Notes: a model not told the origin generated them from the sequence alone. A DNA stretch of 64,000 bases from Paenibacillus lentus (GCF_003931855.1 NZ_CP034248.1:3286001-3350000), one strand, 5' to 3'. Shown: positions 42,280-51,552, numbered from the stretch's first letter. Program-made: numbers and translations.

Positions 42280-43659
42280 ATGGATGCTGTCAAAGTTATT
42301 TTGAGGAGATTTGTAGGTTTCACAATCATGTTGTCCATTTTTTTGCTGGTACTCAATATAGTGATGTTGAGTTTATTAATATCAAATGAAATCAAAGGAG
42401 AGGATTCTCCAAAGTCTGTACTACAAAATGTAGTAGCCTCTTTACATAAAGTTGATGCAGGCTATGCTTTGGACGATGACGTGAAAGATAAGCTGCGGCA
42501 AAATCAAGCATGGGCCATGCTACTGAATAAAGAAGGAGATGTGGATTGGGAATATCTATTGCCTGCAGAAATACCACGAACTTTTAGCGTTATTGATGTT
42601 GCAAAGTTTTCACGCAGTTATTTAATGGGATATCCCGTATTTGTGTGGGAACATAGCGATAGTCTTGTTGTGGTAGGCTTCCCAAAACAGAGCTATGCCA
42701 AATATCATTCTTATTTCCTTGTTCAATGGGTCAGTTCATTACCCCTTCGTATAGTTTTAATGATCGTTGGAAATATTGCCATAGTATTACTACTATCTAT
42801 TATTATTGGCACAAGCTTTGTAAAATCTGTAAAGCCACTAATAGAAGGGGTTCATGCATTAAGCAAAGAGAACCCGATACATGTAGAAGCTAAGGGGATT
42901 TTTAGTGATCTTGCATATAGTATTAATTACACTTCAGATATGCTCCAAGAAAAGAATGAGTCGCTTAAAATGAGAGATGAAGCGCGTTCTAATTGGATAA
43001 CTGGAATATCACACGATATAAGAACACCATTGTCCATGATTCTTGGTTATGCAAGTGAATTGGAAGAGAGTTCCGATGTATCTGATGAACAAAGAAGGCA
43101 AGCTGGCATAATACGCCAACAAGGAGAAAAACTACGATCTCTCATTGCTGATTTAAATCTTGTTTCCAAGTTAGAGTATGAGATGCAGCCATTAAACTTA
43201 GAAGTAACCCGATTGTCTGCGATAGCTCGGCAGGTCACGACTGATTTCTTGAATAACGGCTTAGATGACCGATATCAGATTAATTTGAATGTAACCGGAG
43301 ATCATGCAAAAATTCTGGCAGATCGAAAGCTGCTTATGCGGGCAGTCACCAATCTGGTACAAAATAGTATTAATCACAATCCCCAGGGATGCACAATTGA
43401 ACTGGCAATTCATTATGGTTCTGGGCATTTACCATGTCAATTTATTGTATGTGACAATGGGGTTGGTATTAGTAACCTGGACTTGAAAGACTTATTAGAA
43501 TTGCCTTATTCTTCACAAAGAAAGACTCCTGTTCGCGCTGGACATGGACTAGGTTTGCCGATGGTAGCTAGGATTGTTAGCGCACATCAAGGCGAACTAA
43601 GTTTAAGGAGCGGTTATGGTCAAGGTTTGGTAGTTACCATGTTCTTTCCTTCAATCTAA
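42280..43659 (+). CDS. Sensor histidine kinase of the lantibiotic cluster (LanK)
   Basis: A 459-residue kinase with two TM segments (about 14-36 and 155-180) around an extracellular domain of about 115 residues, a HAMP-like linker, HisKA with H245 (GISHDIRTPLS), and HATPase (LVQNSINHNP, DNGVGIS, GHGLGLPM). It should report lantibiotic or envelope stress to LanR. Terminated by a hairpin before lanA, so regulators and structural genes are separate units. Confidence 0.92.
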   Translation: MDAVKVILRRFVGFTIMLSIFLLVLNIVMLSLLISNEIKGEDSPKSVLQNVVASLHKVDAGYALDDDVKDKLRQNQAWAMLLNKEGDVDWEYLLPAEIPRTFSVIDVAKFSRSYLMGYPVFVWEHSDSLVVVGFPKQSYAKYHSYFLVQWVSSLPLRIVLMIVGNIAIVLLLSIIIGTSFVKSVKPLIEGVHALSKENPIHVEAKGIFSDLAYSINYTSDMLQEKNESLKMRDEARSNWITGISHDIRTPLSMILGYASELEESSDVSDEQRRQAGIIRQQGEKLRSLIADLNLVSKLEYEMQPLNLEVTRLSAIARQVTTDFLNNGLDDRYQINLNVTGDHAKILADRKLLMRAVTNLVQNSINHNPQGCTIELAIHYGSGHLPCQFIVCDNGVGISNLDLKDLLELPYSSQRKTPVRAGHGLGLPMVARIVSAHQGELSLRSGYGQGLVVTMFFPSI

Positions 43660-43661
43660 AA

Positions 43662-43711
43662 AACAACAAAGCGGTCTTGGTTCTCAGTTGTGTGGAACCG
43701 AGGCTGTTTTT
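43662..43711 (+). terminator. Rho-independent terminator of lanRK
   Basis: Stem CGGTCTTGGTTC / GAACCGAGGCTG with mismatches, then TTTTTG. Confidence 0.7.
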
Positions 43712-43778
43712 GTTTCACGTTTATAATATATAAATGTCAAAAAAATATAATTAAGTTAATTACGAGAAAACTATTTAC

Positions 43779-43805
43779 TTTATGGAATTTTAAGGTTATT
43801 ATAAT
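43779..43805 (+). promoter_or_regulatory. lanA promoter with regulator-like repeats
   Basis: Perfect -10 TATAAT at 43800-43805 but no usual -35. In its place are TTTATGGA (43779-43786) and TTTAAGGT (43789-43796), 10 bp apart, similar to the sites upstream of lanF. This suits an activator-dependent promoter. The leader to lanA is about 115 nt. Confidence 0.55.
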
Positions 43806-43930
43806 GGTAATAAATTCAATAAAAGGAATTAAACTATTAATAGCAAACTAATTTTCTAATTATGATGTATCAGCTTTTTTAAATAAAAGCTATACATATA
43901 GAGTTTAGTTAGGAAGGAGGTGTACCTATT

Positions 43931-44104
43931 ATGAATAATCTTAACGTGAATGCAATGGCAGCAATTGAAGACATTAGTGATGAAGAGCTTATGGTTATCA
44001 CTGGTGCAGCAGCAGTAGCCGCGAGTGGAGGAGTTATTTGTACAATTAGTCATGAATGTCATTATAATTCTGTTTCTCCAGCCGCATGGGCAACTTGCTG
44101 TTAA
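43931..44104 (+). CDS. lanA: Class II lanthipeptide precursor (plantaricin C/lacticin 481-like)
   Basis: A 57-residue precursor with RBS AGGAAGGAGGTG. The leader has ISDEELMVITGA, matching the ELxxxxGA cleavage pattern of LanT substrates, so cleavage after Ala26 is predicted. The core contains GGVICTISHECHYNS, then PAAWATCC at the end. C37-T-x-S-x-E-C43 is the lipid II-binding type motif (CTxTxEC) of plantaricin C/mersacidin-type peptides, while TISHEC and the CC end also recall lacticin 481. Four Cys (37, 43, 56, 57) and T38, S40, S47, S49, T55 can form up to four (methyl)lanthionine rings. I know no identical peptide. Confidence 0.93.
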   Translation: MNNLNVNAMAAIEDISDEELMVITGAAAVAASGGVICTISHECHYNSVSPAAWATCC

Positions 44105-44119
44105 GGCATGAATTTCTCA

Positions 44120-44160
44120 GAGCACATAACTGTTTTTACAGTTATGTGCTCCATATTTTA
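44120..44160 (+). terminator. Perfect hairpin between lanA and lanM (attenuator)
   Basis: GAGCACATAACTGT / ACAGTTATGTGCTC, a perfect 14-bp stem with a TTTT loop, followed by CATATTTTAT. It sits 16 bases after the lanA stop and before lanM, which has no clear promoter of its own. Weak U-tract suggests partial read-through. Confidence 0.75.
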
Positions 44161-44185
44161 TACAATGAAATAAGGGGAGGAAATT

Positions 44186-47100
44186 ATGTCTATAGAAAAT
44201 ATATTAAAGAAGTCAACTTGGAGTGACGCAATGTATTTACATGAAAAATATAAATATATTGATCAACATAACCCGGCTGTCAATCATCAAAATGATACTA
44301 GAATCAAAATGTGGAAGGATAGATTTGGAAACGACGAGGAGCTACTTAATCATAGGATCACTGCCGAAGGAATGGACTATGATAGTTTTAAAACTATTAT
44401 CAACTCTGGAAACTTAGATTGTGGTTATACACATTTTGAATGGTACAAGGAACTTGTCAATATATTTCTCAATCAATCAGAATTTAAGGTTAGTGATTAT
44501 ATCAAAATCAATAAAGAAGAGGTGCCATTCCTTGAATTTTCCATGCCATTTCTGAAGAGAACAATTGCTGTTATTCACGAGGGGCTGAAAGATGAGGCTT
44601 CGTGGATTGGCAAGAAGAGAATAATCGGTGTAGTGCTATTACTAGTAATGGATAAGGTATTCCATTTATCGGTAAAAACGCTGATATACGAGTTAAATAA
44701 CTGTAGATTAAACAACGAATTACAGGGTGAGGATCCAACACAAAGATATCAAGACTTCGTAAACCAGAAGATTTCTACCTCTGAAAAAATATTAAAACTA
44801 TTGTTGGAATACCCAGTCTTAGCAAGAGTATTAGTTGAAAATATGATGAAGATTAATAAAAATATTCTCATTGTCTTGCAACGACTGATTAAAGACCGAC
44901 AAGAAATTGAGGATTTTTTTGATTTAAAGCTAGGGAATCTAAACGATATTAGTTTTCTAGGAGACTCTCATAATGGCGGAGCCTGTGTTCTTCATTTAAA
45001 ATTTGAAAATAATGTGAATGTCATATATAAACCTAGAAATTTAGCTGTGGACGTGGGGTTTACTCAATTGCTGGGCTGGTTTAATAATAAACAGCTTGAT
45101 CAGAAATTCAAAACAGTTAGAACTTTAAATAAGGATGAATACGGATGGCAAGAGTACGTGCCTTATATTGAATGTGCAAATCAGGATGAAGTGTCTAGCT
45201 TTTTCCAAAGGCAAGGACAGTATATGGCTATTTTATATGCTATTAATGCTACGGATATGCATATGGAGAATATTATTACTCATGGAGAACATCCTTTCTT
45301 TGTAGATTTAGAATCTTTATTTCATAATCAACCCTATGTTCATATAGAAGAAAAAGATGAGTATTCGGCTTTTGAAAAGACAGCGTATATATTAAATGAC
45401 TCAATTTTGAAAACAAATATGTTACCAGCTTTGGATTCTAACTTCTTATATCATAGTGATTTGAGTGGTTTGGCAGGAGATATTGAACAAATATTAAATA
45501 CGTATGAAATTTCTAATAAGAATACGGATTTAATGAAAATAACAAGATCAAAAATCACTGTCAAAAAGCATAATCATTTACCTATGTATATGGATGAGGT
45601 CATCAATCCCAAGAATTACTTACATAGTGTAAAAAAAGGTTTTATTAATTGTTATCAGCTTATCTTGGAACATAAACATGAATTTATTAACTATCTAGAG
45701 GAGTTATTCAAGGGGTGTCTAGTTCGCACGATTATTAGACCAACCATAACCTACTTTACTTTGTTAGAAGCCAGTACGAATCCTAAATATTTAAAGAACG
45801 GGATTGATAGAGTATTTCTATTTGATTTCATGTGGATGATTTTGAAGCACGATGATCAAAGAAAGGACTCCATACAATACGAATGCTCTGACTTGTTATA
45901 TGGTGATATTCCACTATTTAAAACGGTGATAGGAGAAAAGTACTTACTTCATCATAAAAATGATCAAAAGATCATGAATGTATTTACAAAAGATATTTTG
46001 TCGTTAACCCAAAGCAAAATACTACGGATGTGCGAAGAGGATATTGAGGTTCAATGGGAATTTGTTGAGAGGACTGTGAGAACTAAATATTTGCTGGAAG
46101 AAACATATGCTGTAGAGAAAAGTAAATCTGTAGTAGATGTAGAAAGAATAAAAGGCAACTTGAATAGTACTTACAGTAAAGAAGATTTTCTAAGAGAAGC
46201 CATTAGAATTGGAGAATATATTAAGGATATAGCGATATATGGAGATGATGGTTGTACTGTCTCTTGGATCAGCATGGGGATGGACATGGATGAGAAACTG
46301 ATATATAAGGCTACGGAACTCGGTCTTTATAATGGGGTTACGGGGATTGCTTATTTCTATATGTATCTCGGTAAAGAAACAGGCAATCCTGCCTTTATAG
46401 ATATGACTAATTTATGCATTAACACAGCTTTGGAAATGATTAAGAAAAATGTGGATAAGAATATCTCTGTTTTTACAGGTTATGGCTCACTTCTATTTTT
46501 ACTTATGCATAAAGCCAATTTGTTTAATGATGATAAAGCAGTGAAAGAAGGACATGAATTGCTAGGCATTCTCGAAGGATTAATTGATGAAGATAAGCAT
46601 TTGGATATAATATCTGGATGTGCAGGCACAATGATTACTTGCATTGATTTCTATAAATTATTTCGGGATGAGAAAGCTCTATCAGTGGCAATTCAATGTG
46701 GAGAGCATATTTTAGCGAAAGCGAGAACAACAAGCGATGGTCTAGCATGGGTTACCTCTGCGATTAATAAAATACCGCTAAGTGGCATAGCTCATGGAAA
46801 TTCCGGAATATGCCTTGCTCTTGCTCGTTTATACGAGGTAACAGGGGATGACAGGTACCTGAAGGCTTCTCAATCTGGGATTAAATATGAAGATACCATG
46901 TACGATCCTGAAGAGAATAATTGGAAGGATCTAAGATTCGTTGAAGGAACCCACCCTGATGATCAATATGCTTTGTATTGGTGTAATGGTGCTCCAGGTA
47001 TCGGGATCGCACGTATTGGGATTAGTAAAATATATGAGTCTGACTTAATAAGAAGTGGTATTAAACATGCTATTGAGAAGACGATGTCCGAAGGTTTTAC

Positions 47101-47434
47101 AGAGGTTAGTTACTCGCTTTGTCATGGAGATTTGGGAAACCTTGAGTTAATTATGCTCGGAGAAAAATATTATGAAGAAACCTATTTAGAGGAATTTAGA
47201 ACTCTGATGAGTAATCACATTATGGGAATGGCCGAAAAAGATAACTTTCATTGGAAGTGCGGAATACCTGGCAGGCAGCAAATTCCTGGACTAATGCTTG
47301 GATTGTCTGGAATTGGTTATCAATTGCTTCGGTTATACAATAACCAGCTTCCTTCTGTGTTAATGCTGGAAGGACCTGCAGCCCCCTCTTTCCGAAGTGT
47401 GGAAGGTGCTGGGGTGGAGTACAACAATGTATAA
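44186..47434 (+). CDS. lanM: Class II lanthipeptide synthetase LanM
   Basis: A 1082-residue bifunctional enzyme. The N-terminal dehydratase (DUF4135, about 80-720; GDSHNGGACVLHLKF, VIYKPRNLAVD, NATDMHMENII) phosphorylates and eliminates Ser/Thr. The C-terminal LanC-like cyclase (about 720-1075) joins Cys to the dehydro residues; zinc ligands are C933 (WCNGAPG), C979 and H980 (LCHGD), with H870 in GIAHGNSGI. Very AT-rich compared with genes outside the cluster, which suggests transfer. The end overlaps lanT by 8 bases. RBS GGGGAGG. Confidence 0.96.
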   Translation: MSIENILKKSTWSDAMYLHEKYKYIDQHNPAVNHQNDTRIKMWKDRFGNDEELLNHRITAEGMDYDSFKTIINSGNLDCGYTHFEWYKELVNIFLNQSEFKVSDYIKINKEEVPFLEFSMPFLKRTIAVIHEGLKDEASWIGKKRIIGVVLLLVMDKVFHLSVKTLIYELNNCRLNNELQGEDPTQRYQDFVNQKISTSEKILKLLLEYPVLARVLVENMMKINKNILIVLQRLIKDRQEIEDFFDLKLGNLNDISFLGDSHNGGACVLHLKFENNVNVIYKPRNLAVDVGFTQLLGWFNNKQLDQKFKTVRTLNKDEYGWQEYVPYIECANQDEVSSFFQRQGQYMAILYAINATDMHMENIITHGEHPFFVDLESLFHNQPYVHIEEKDEYSAFEKTAYILNDSILKTNMLPALDSNFLYHSDLSGLAGDIEQILNTYEISNKNTDLMKITRSKITVKKHNHLPMYMDEVINPKNYLHSVKKGFINCYQLILEHKHEFINYLEELFKGCLVRTIIRPTITYFTLLEASTNPKYLKNGIDRVFLFDFMWMILKHDDQRKDSIQYECSDLLYGDIPLFKTVIGEKYLLHHKNDQKIMNVFTKDILSLTQSKILRMCEEDIEVQWEFVERTVRTKYLLEETYAVEKSKSVVDVERIKGNLNSTYSKEDFLREAIRIGEYIKDIAIYGDDGCTVSWISMGMDMDEKLIYKATELGLYNGVTGIAYFYMYLGKETGNPAFIDMTNLCINTALEMIKKNVDKNISVFTGYGSLLFLLMHKANLFNDDKAVKEGHELLGILEGLIDEDKHLDIISGCAGTMITCIDFYKLFRDEKALSVAIQCGEHILAKARTTSDGLAWVTSAINKIPLSGIAHGNSGICLALARLYEVTGDDRYLKASQSGIKYEDTMYDPEENNWKDLRFVEGTHPDDQYALYWCNGAPGIGIARIGISKIYESDLIRSGIKHAIEKTMSEGFTEVSYSLCHGDLGNLELIMLGEKYYEETYLEEFRTLMSNHIMGMAEKDNFHWKCGIPGRQQIPGLMLGLSGIGYQLLRLYNNQLPSVLMLEGPAAPSFRSVEGAGVEYNNV

Positions 47435-49646
47435 AGTTTTCTCTTGGAGGACATATCTAAAGCTCAAGAAAAAGGTTCCCGTCAGATTACAAATGAATCA
47501 ATACGACTGTGGTCCAAGCTGTCTACAAATGATTTTAGCCTATCATGGTCATGAAACTAATTTTACTGAAATAAAAGAACTTTTTGCTTCTGTAGGAAAT
47601 GGCAGAGATGGCAGCTCGATGTTAAAAATCAAAGAAGTAGCTCAATTATTTAATTTGGATGCGGTTGGTAAAAGGGGGGGCGCGAACACATTTACTAATG
47701 ATTTTTTACCAGTTATTTTATTTTGGGAGAATAAGCATTTTGTTATTCTTGAGAGTATTAATAAGAAGGGTCAGTACGTTATAGTAGACCCTTCTTTGGG
47801 ACGGCAGGTTCTTAGTAAAAGTGATTTTACCCAAAAGTATTCTGGCGTTTTTTTACTACTATATCCGAATGATCAATTTGAAGTTAAAGGGAAACTAAAA
47901 AATGAAAGACTGGCTTACTTTAAAAATATTATAGTTAAAAACAAAAAATATTTTATATGGACGATTCTCCTTGCATTATTACTTCAACTGGTAGCGCTTG
48001 GGGTTCCAATTCTTATGCAGGTATCTGTCGATACCGCACTAAAAGCCAATCAATACTCTCTATTTACAGTGCTTATAACTGGAATGTTTCTTCTTACGAT
48101 TACACAACTTTCTTTAACTTATATAAAAGATATATGTATAGTAAAGTTGCAGGAAGCACTAGACAAACAATTAACAAACAACTTTGTTTCTCATATGCTT
48201 TATTTGCCGTATAAGTACTTTGAGGTTCGTTCTCGCGGTGATTTAATGCTGCGCGTAAATAGTAATGCAACAATTCGTGAAATACTATCTCAAAAATTTA
48301 TTTCAACGGTTATTAATCTATTTATGGTGATAGTCACATTCACATACATTTTTATACAATCAAAATTAGTAGCGTGTTCACTTCTCATTTTGGGAATCCT
48401 GCAAATGCTTGTATTTTTCGTTTCGAGAAATAAGTTTAAGAAACTAACACAAGTTCAAGTTGTGGCTCAAAGCTTGGCAGGTTCATTTATGACTGAAGTG
48501 CTTGAGGGTATTTCAACAATTAAATCTTTGTCTATAGAGGATATGACTGAACAAAAGTGGAGGTTGTTATTTAAAAACCAACTTCGAGCTGTGAAGGAGA
48601 AGTCTTATTACCAAACAAGGGTTAATACGATAAACAGTAGTTTTAACTTTTTAATGCCGTTATTAATTCTTAGCATTGGTATTTATCAAATTAATCAAGG
48701 TAATATGACCATTGGAATGTTATTTTCTTTTCAATCCCTGGCAGCGTCTTTTCTCGGGCCACTCAACTCGCTCTCTACTATGCTAAACGATTTTGTCATG
48801 GCAGATACCTTACTCGATAGGATATATGATGTTTTAAACATTAAAGCAAAGGAAAAGAATGAGGGTGTAGAGCATGCGGAGGAGAAAAACATTGAAATTG
48901 AGGGGAATATTACAATAGATAATGTAAGCTTTAAGTATACTGATTTTAGCGAATATGCCCTTAAAGATATTAATATTAATATTTTAGCTGGTCAAAAAGT
49001 AGCTCTGGTAGGTAAATCGGGATCAGGTAAAAGTACATTAGCTAACTTGTTGGTTGGTTTGCATATCCCTATTTACGGTCAAATTTATTTTGATAATTAT
49101 AATCTTGAAGAAATAGAAAAGCATAGCATCCGGAAAAAAATCGGCATTGTCTTACAGGATAATTTTGTGTTTAATAGAACGATTTACGATAACATAACCA
49201 TTCATTCCCCTCATTCCACGATTGAAGATGTAACTTGGGCAGCACAAATGGCGGAAATTCATTCCGATATAGAAAAAATGCCGATGAAGTATAATACGCT
49301 AATCTCTGAATCGGGTGCGAATTTATCTGGAGGACAAAAACAAAGGATAGCATTAGCGAGAGCGCTTGTGAATAGACCTGAAATCTTGTTGTTGGATGAA
49401 GCAACAAGTGCACTTGATGCGGTAACAGAGTCTTTAATAAGCCAAAATTTAAGAAAATTGGAATGTACACAAATCATTATTGCCCATCGATTAAGCACTA
49501 TTATGAACTCTGATGTTATATATGTTCTTGATCATGGTCAAATTTTAGACTCGGGAACACATTATGAGTTGATGAGTAGATGCGAATATTATATGAATTT
49601 GGTTTCTAATCAAGTCCAAGATAATAGAACATCTTTAAGTTATTAA
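47427..49646 (+). CDS. lanT: Peptidase-containing ABC exporter LanT
   Basis: A 739-residue exporter (start 47427; an upstream in-frame ATG lies inside lanM). An N-terminal C39 peptidase has C28 (NQYDCGPSCLQ), H104 (NKHFVILES) and D121 (YVIVDPSLG) and cuts the leader at the GA/GG site. Then a six-TM ABC domain (about 150-450) and an ATPase with Walker A GKSGSGKST, signature LSGGQKQRIALARAL, Walker B LLLDEATSALD. Last gene of lanA-lanM-lanT, closed by a perfect terminator. Confidence 0.95.
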   Translation: MYKVFSWRTYLKLKKKVPVRLQMNQYDCGPSCLQMILAYHGHETNFTEIKELFASVGNGRDGSSMLKIKEVAQLFNLDAVGKRGGANTFTNDFLPVILFWENKHFVILESINKKGQYVIVDPSLGRQVLSKSDFTQKYSGVFLLLYPNDQFEVKGKLKNERLAYFKNIIVKNKKYFIWTILLALLLQLVALGVPILMQVSVDTALKANQYSLFTVLITGMFLLTITQLSLTYIKDICIVKLQEALDKQLTNNFVSHMLYLPYKYFEVRSRGDLMLRVNSNATIREILSQKFISTVINLFMVIVTFTYIFIQSKLVACSLLILGILQMLVFFVSRNKFKKLTQVQVVAQSLAGSFMTEVLEGISTIKSLSIEDMTEQKWRLLFKNQLRAVKEKSYYQTRVNTINSSFNFLMPLLILSIGIYQINQGNMTIGMLFSFQSLAASFLGPLNSLSTMLNDFVMADTLLDRIYDVLNIKAKEKNEGVEHAEEKNIEIEGNITIDNVSFKYTDFSEYALKDININILAGQKVALVGKSGSGKSTLANLLVGLHIPIYGQIYFDNYNLEEIEKHSIRKKIGIVLQDNFVFNRTIYDNITIHSPHSTIEDVTWAAQMAEIHSDIEKMPMKYNTLISESGANLSGGQKQRIALARALVNRPEILLLDEATSALDAVTESLISQNLRKLECTQIIIAHRLSTIMNSDVIYVLDHGQILDSGTHYELMSRCEYYMNLVSNQVQDNRTSLSY

Positions 49647-49706
49647 AGATAGGACTTGATGTTGAGGGCGAAGCCTTAAGCGTCATCAAGAATAAAGGTT
49701 TATGGT

Positions 49707-49735
49707 AAAAAGTCAGGAGTACTCCTGACTTTTTA
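49707..49735 (+). terminator. Perfect-palindrome terminator of the lantibiotic operon
   Basis: 28-bp perfect palindrome made of AAAAAGTCAGGAGT and its complement, ending in a T-run, 60 bases after lanT. Nearly the same hairpin recurs at 53610. Confidence 0.9.
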
Positions 49736-50128
49736 CTATGTCATAGCGCAACCCAAGCATTTGCAATCAATAATCTCCATGAAATTGACAAATATAGTAT
49801 TTTAATATAGTATAAATGAATCCATAAAATTCCATATATTAAAATATATGTATCTATTCCTCGTTTGTTTATGTTCTTTTCTCTTATATTCGTACTAGTA
49901 TTCATATTTTTAACATCTAGATTCAAGTTATCAATTCCTGAACTGACTTCAAAGAATCGGCATCTCTCAGGATTGATTATAAACATGATGAAAGGAGGAT
50001 TAACGTTATTGTTCAAGGCCTGAGGATCAGTAATTCATTCTGAAACGAGGTGGTTTAAGAGATTAAGAGAGTAAAAGAGTCGGTTGTGAACGTTCTTGAT
50101 TCTATCCAATCTAAAGGAGGAAAATAAA
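49736..50128 (+). other. AT-rich intergenic region before the LPMO gene
   Basis: No convincing gene. A 91-codon minus-strand frame (49741-50016) has low-complexity AT-driven composition and no ribosome binding site. Plus-strand ATGATGAAAGGAGG near 49986 opens only 12 codons. The LPMO promoter should lie near 50060-50110. Confidence 0.4.
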
Positions 50129-50962
50129 ATGACTGCTGAGGTTATATTAGAACGGAAGTACTCGAAAATTAAAATGTTCTTAGTTGCTGCGGGAACTATG
50201 CTCGTTATGCTTGCTTGTTCTGCGGTATTTGCTGATAACGCTTCCGCACACGGTCATGTCATTGACAGCCGTGCGGACTTGTGCGCGAGAGGGGAAAATG
50301 TCAATTGCGGCAGAGTCATCTATGAACCGTTCAGCGTAGAGGGACGTGGAGATTTCCCTGAATTTGGCGTACCTGATGGACAAATTGCCAGCGCTGGTAT
50401 ATTCACAGAGTTAGATGAGCAGACTTCTACCCGTTGGCAAAAAGTAAATTTGACAGGCGGAGAGCATACGTTCCATTGGGAAATCGTCGCTAACCACAGC
50501 ACAAATACTTGGGATTATTATATTACCAAGAAGGGTTGGGATCCGAATTCACCGCTCAAGCGGGCCGATCTGGAGCTGTTCTGCAGATATATTGATGATG
50601 GGGCTATCCCGCCGGATGATGTATACCATGATTGTTACATCCCGAATGATCGCGAAGGCTATTATGTAATTGTTGCTGTATGGGATATCGCGGATACGCC
50701 CAATGCGTTCTATCAAGTGATCGATGCCAACTTGAGCATTAATCCGTCCGCGCCTACAACGCCAGAGCCTGGCTTTCCAGGTGATCCTAACCGGTTTGGC
50801 GAACACCTGATCTGGAATGCTATCCGAATTTACAATGAAGGTGATATTGTCATTCACAACGGGCAGTTCTGGGAAGCTCTGTGGTGGACGCAAAATCAGG
50901 AACCAGGAACGACAGGCCAGTGGGGGCCGTGGAAGCTGATCGGTGACGCGCCGCCCCAGTAA
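50129..50962 (+). CDS. Lytic polysaccharide monooxygenase (AA10) with chitin-binding domain
   Basis: A 277-residue secreted copper enzyme that oxidatively cleaves chitin or cellulose. The signal peptide ends ASA-40, so the mature protein starts with H41 (HGHVIDSRA), which with H123 (VANHSTNTWDYY) forms the copper histidine brace. A Pro-rich linker (PSAPTTPEPGFPGDP) leads to a C-terminal CBM5/12 module (about 230-273, WNAIRIYNEGDIVIHNGQFW). Start at 50129 follows AAAGGAGGA; an in-frame ATG at 50096 lacks one. Chitin is the likely target from the CBM. Confidence 0.92.
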   Translation: MTAEVILERKYSKIKMFLVAAGTMLVMLACSAVFADNASAHGHVIDSRADLCARGENVNCGRVIYEPFSVEGRGDFPEFGVPDGQIASAGIFTELDEQTSTRWQKVNLTGGEHTFHWEIVANHSTNTWDYYITKKGWDPNSPLKRADLELFCRYIDDGAIPPDDVYHDCYIPNDREGYYVIVAVWDIADTPNAFYQVIDANLSINPSAPTTPEPGFPGDPNRFGEHLIWNAIRIYNEGDIVIHNGQFWEALWWTQNQEPGTTGQWGPWKLIGDAPPQ

Positions 50963-51019
50963 GCTTAGGGGTGATAATCAAGCATAATAACTCAGTCATA
51001 GAAATGTTTATAAAGTAGG

Positions 51020-51053
51020 AAGGAGTCCAATGAGTGAAAATTGGGCTCCTTTT
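51020..51053 (+). terminator. Rho-independent terminator of the LPMO gene
   Basis: Stem AAGGAGTCCAAT / ATTGGGCTCCTT with one mismatch, then TT. Confidence 0.8.
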
Positions 51054-51145
51054 GAATTGGGTTGTATAATCGAACAATACATTGGCTCATTTAGACCTGA
51101 ATTTGAGCGCTCGATCGCTGTCAAAATTATTATATCAAGATAACC

Positions 51146-51174
51146 TTGATTTTTTAAAATAAACGTGGTAATAT
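51146..51174 (+). promoter_or_regulatory. Cold-shock gene promoter with long leader
   Basis: TTGATT (51146-51151), 17 bp, TAATAT (51169-51174). The predicted start near 51181 leaves a leader of about 125 nt before the csp start, as usual for cold-shock mRNAs that are structured and temperature-sensitive. A small hairpin ATCAAG/CTTGAT overlaps the -35. Confidence 0.6.
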
Positions 51175-51306
51175 TAAATTTGTCGAAATTGAAACGAATT
51201 CACATGTTGAACAGAGTCTCATTTTATGATGGAACTTTTCTCAATGTGTGATTTTTTTTATTTTGTGGGAAAATGATCATGTTAAATAATATTTGGAGGT
51301 AATAAC

Positions 51307-51510
51307 ATGCAAACAGGTACAGTTAAATGGTTTAACGCGGAGAAAGGCTTTGGATTTATCGAAATCGAGGACGGAAATGACGTATTCGTTCATTTCAGCG
51401 CAATCGAAGGCGAAGGCTTCAAAACATTGGACGAGGGTCAACGTGTTCAGTTCAATGTGACACAAGGCAATCGCGGACCGCAAGCCGAGAATGTTACAAA
51501 AATTTACTAA
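51307..51510 (+). CDS. Cold shock protein (CspA/CspB family)
   Basis: A 67-residue OB-fold RNA/DNA chaperone. RNP1 KGFGFIE (residues 14-20) and RNP2 VFVHFS (26-31) are intact. The usual WFN ([13 protein letters not shown]) start is present. Length is standard. RBS TTGGAGGT. Monocistronic with a strong terminator. Confidence 0.95.
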   Translation: MQTGTVKWFNAEKGFGFIEIEDGNDVFVHFSAIEGEGFKTLDEGQRVQFNVTQGNRGPQAENVTKIY

Positions 51511-51518
51511 TCTAAGAC

Positions 51519-51552
51519 AAGGCTGCTCCTGCATATTAAGGAGCAGCTTTTC
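51519..51552 (+). terminator. Rho-independent terminator of csp
   Basis: Stem AAGGCTGCTCCT / AGGAGCAGCTTTT, GC-rich, then TCTT. Confidence 0.9.

Noticed and set aside
43856-44062. 68-codon minus-strand frame across lanA
   Set aside because: Antisense shadow of the lantibiotic precursor; no RBS.
49741-50016. 91-codon minus-strand frame downstream of lanT, considered as an immunity peptide
   Set aside because: Composition is driven by AT-rich DNA, no ribosome binding site, no signal peptide or membrane pattern of LanI.
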